Assembly: GCA_019915135.1 (NCBI GenBank)
Contig: JAHLMK010000003.1
Span: 1,798,001-1,862,000 of the forward strand
Direction: 5' to 3'
DNA: 64,000 nucleotides
From: Strobilurus pachycystidiatus
Lineage: Eukaryota; Basidiomycota; Agaricomycetes; Agaricales; Physalacriaceae
The position numbers were made by a program, and so were the translations under genes. The notes under the pieces are model-generated. The model was not told where the DNA came from, did not search any database, and was given only the letters and a program-made list of their open reading frames with translations. Position 1 is the stretch's first letter; every line of letters starts with the position of its first letter. This document shows positions 61,620-64,000 of the stretch, piece by piece.

Positions 61620-63610
61620 TCATCGACTCTTCAACGAAACTACGAAGGTGCCTTGGAGTGACATCGTCAGAGCATCAGACGGAAACCTTTCCTTCATTTC
61701 CGTCGGTGTCAGTTCAAACTTGGGCAGGATACTTGCCCAGATTGCAACAAATTCGTATGCTGCAAGATTCGCTCCGGGACTGAAACAAGGTCAGACTTGA
61801 TTGCAGGTCATATGTGACTGAAGCGCACCAAAGTCTTGGGCCAGCACCGAAAGCATGGAACTTGGGTTGTGCTGGCTTGACAAATACTCCATTCCGGAGG
61901 TGGCGTCCTGGATTGAATTCGGCAGCATCTGGTCCCCAAACCTGGAAGACCCCCTTCAGCAACTGAGTCAACATGTGTTCGAGGAATAGACCTTGGGATT
62001 TCTCATCATCGCAAAGTCCGACCAAAGAACATAATCGCCTTTTTGAACCTGTACAGGACCAATGCCTTCACCTGGAATAGCAGGAAGGACGTCATCACGC
62101 ATTGCAAGGCGCGCATTCTTCGGAACACCCGGCCAAAGACGCAATGTCTCGTAAAAGACAGCGAGATGTATGGGATAGCTCTACCGCTCAGCAATGAGTT
62201 TCGAATTTTGATCAGTGCCACTTGAAGTCTTACCGATAACTCCTCGTACGAGAGAACCCTTCCATCAATATTTCCCTCGGACGCCTCGTTGCGTAGACTC
62301 TCGAACCATTCCGGGTGGCGTGACATCTCGTAGAGAGACCATGTGAGAGCATTTTGAACATTATCCCTCCCAGCAAACAGGAGTGTTACGAGAGAGTCTC
62401 GAAGGACGTTCGGATCCAGAGCGGACGAGTTTGCCAACAAGGTCGATAAGAAGTCTGTCTCGTGGGTGTTCTCCCCAGCGGTCTGCCTTTTCCGAGTTGC
62501 AATAATATCGTCCACCAGGTCGTAGAGCTCGGAACGGGCAGAACGGAACTTCTGTCCTATGCCGTCAAACTGCATGGCTCTGAGCACATAAATATGCTGA
62601 AAAGCGTAGACAAACCTTCTCTGTCAGCGGCCAGAGTGGATTATAGAGGCGCCTGTGCATTCCTTGAGTATGCCTTACAGACCAACGCTCAGTTAGCTTA
62701 CCCCGAAGAGATCCTGTTCAGAATCATGACGGAATCCATCATAGAGCTTTTTCTCTGCAGCGAGGACGGATCTGAAGTCATCAAGTCGATGTCGCAGCCT
62801 AGCGCCATCTTGCAAAAGACCATGAGGGCCAGTCGTCCTGAGAACTCTGTGGTGCTGAATCAATGCAAGGTCAATACGTCCAAACAGGAATACTACCGTT
62901 AAAGTCGATCGCAGTCCCGTCTTTCGCAGCCCGGTCCAATAGAGTTGTATAAACCGGCAACAACTATGTAGAGCTACACGTCAGTAGCAGAGGCAAAACA
63001 CGGGAGAACTCTCACCTGCTCCATGGAAGACAGAACAGTATCATTGAAGCGTTTGGATGCGAAAACAGGGCTGAAGAAGGGATGATAAGATTGGGTTCAC
63101 GTTCGTGTGTGCATCTGAGAGTTGGACCCACTGAATGATCTTCCGACTCACTCTCCAAGAATTGCCTTCAGTCGAGAACGGACTGTAGAACCCTGGAAAC
63201 TCGCGAAACATCGACAGAGCGGCTTCGCCCTTCTCGTACGTTGTCGCGTCCCCTGTACTCTCATGATTAATGAAGCTTGAGACATTGGCCTGCACTGAAG
63301 ATCTGTCACCTTTACGCATATGTTCCAACCATTCGGGACGGTTGATGACGATGTTTCGACCCCATCCCGGAGTGGTCATTGTGAAAAGCTCTCCATACTG
63401 GCTTTCCAGTTCGCCGAGGTACATCAGCATGCGGTGTCGGTTTCTCCAGAGGTCCAGCATGTTCCCAATAAGCGGCAGTCCTTTCGGCCCCGCAAGGTCT
63501 TTTCGTGGTTTGGTGCCCAGGCATCTATCTGGGAATGCGCATGCTGTGACGAAGAAGGACACGAGTGCCCCGAGAGCAGAGAACGCGTAGATAGTGAGGT
63601 TGAAAAACAT
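61620..63610 (-). CDS. cytochrome P450 monooxygenase (CYP52/63-clan-like)
   Basis: Haem monooxygenase anchored in the ER by an N-terminal helix. ATG 63610: MFFNLTIYAFSALGALVSFF; then GPKGLPLIGNMLDLW, ELESQYGELFTMTTPGWGRN, SFINHESTGDATTYEKGEAA, GNSWRVSRKIIQ (helix C region), TTEFSGRLALMVFCKMALGC, I-helix TLLFAGRDNVQNALTWSLYE, helix K FYETLRLWPGVPKNARLA with ExxR, VWGPDAAEFNPGRHL (PERF-like), and the haem loop FGAGPRLCPGANLAAYEFVA with the Cys ligand once an intron after RL is removed. Stop at 61620. The I-helix has AGRDNV in place of the usual AG(R/x)DTT, with Asn at the Thr that normally helps activate oxygen. Many introns, all in frame as read. Confidence 0.85.
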
Positions 63611-64000
63611 AGTTCGCAGGAGGAAGTGCAATTCCGAGTCTGGGAAGTCCGGGGTTCAATGGGACACTTATGTGTTATTTTCGAGGAGCCTGATACCTCC
63701 CACCAATCTGAGATCTGTGTCAAGTGTAGAGTCAGTCCCAGGTTCCATGAGTCCATCGATCTCAAGAATCTGAGCACTTAGCCGATTCTCATGGATGCTG
63801 TTGACAACTGAGCAACAGTCTGAGTTGACGTGAATGCATGTGCCGGCAGGCAGCAGTAAAACATAGAACAGCGCGGGCCGATACCGGGAGAACCTGATAC
63901 GGAAATGGCCGATCAAGTTCGGGGTCACCCGGACAATCTGTCTCGATCTCAACGTTCAACCTCTTCCCATATATGCTTCGACGACATATTCGAGAGTACA
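63611..64000. other. upstream region of the P450 gene, no gene seen
   Basis: 390 bp to the window edge. A minus-strand frame at 63668-63952 has no motif and does not join the P450. Confidence 0.45.

Noticed and set aside
63668..63952. Minus-strand 94-codon frame
   Set aside because: Does not join the P450 first exon and has no motif.

Overview
The window looks like nuclear DNA of a filamentous basidiomycete, most likely an agaricomycete. Nearly all genes are split by many short introns of about 45-65 bp with GT..AG ends, spacing is tight, and several proteins are of kinds common in mushroom-forming fungi (CPAF-like S41 peptidase, alpha-kinase, CYP52/63-clan-like P450, SnoaL-FMO fusion). No bacterial, organellar or viral signature was seen. 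Gene spans were assembled by joining exons by eye, so starts and some introns remain approximate.

Layout. 1-985 (minus) is the open-ended start of a GC-rich, low-complexity protein. 1138-4060 is a secreted S41-type peptidase. 4724-5920 is a probably decayed unknown gene. 5957-6868 is an orphan promoter copy of a short-chain dehydrogenase (SDR) gene, split by a 382 bp inverted-repeat MITE. 6974-15958 is the centrepiece: an 8,985 bp DNA transposon with two 274 bp terminal inverted repeats and a 7 bp flanking direct repeat. It carries a DDE integrase, an atypical alpha-kinase and a large unknown acidic/basic nuclear-type protein. From 16.4 kb follow housekeeping genes: a mitochondrial PP2C and ESCRT-III Vps20 (divergent), a pair of duplicated SDR-like genes lacking the catalytic residues, mitoribosomal uS17m, prefoldin 6 and a gamma-glutamyltransferase.

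27.8-46.1 kb is richer in transport and metabolism: a DHA1-type MFS exporter, WRAP73/Wdr8, an NRPS-independent siderophore synthetase, a full-length ABCC transporter, an epoxide hydrolase and, beside it, an internally deleted pseudogene copy. 46.7-64 kb holds a TFIIIC subunit with a C-terminal zinc domain, a secreted protein built from three tandem repeats, a disordered coiled-coil protein, an MCT-type MFS transporter, a flavin monooxygenase and a convergent P450.

The most unusual material is the 7-16 kb transposon with its alpha-kinase cargo, and the SDR family around it. Three copies of one promoter are present. Two drive catalytically degenerate SDR genes. The third is an orphan fragment into which a MITE jumped, about 0.45 kb from the large element.
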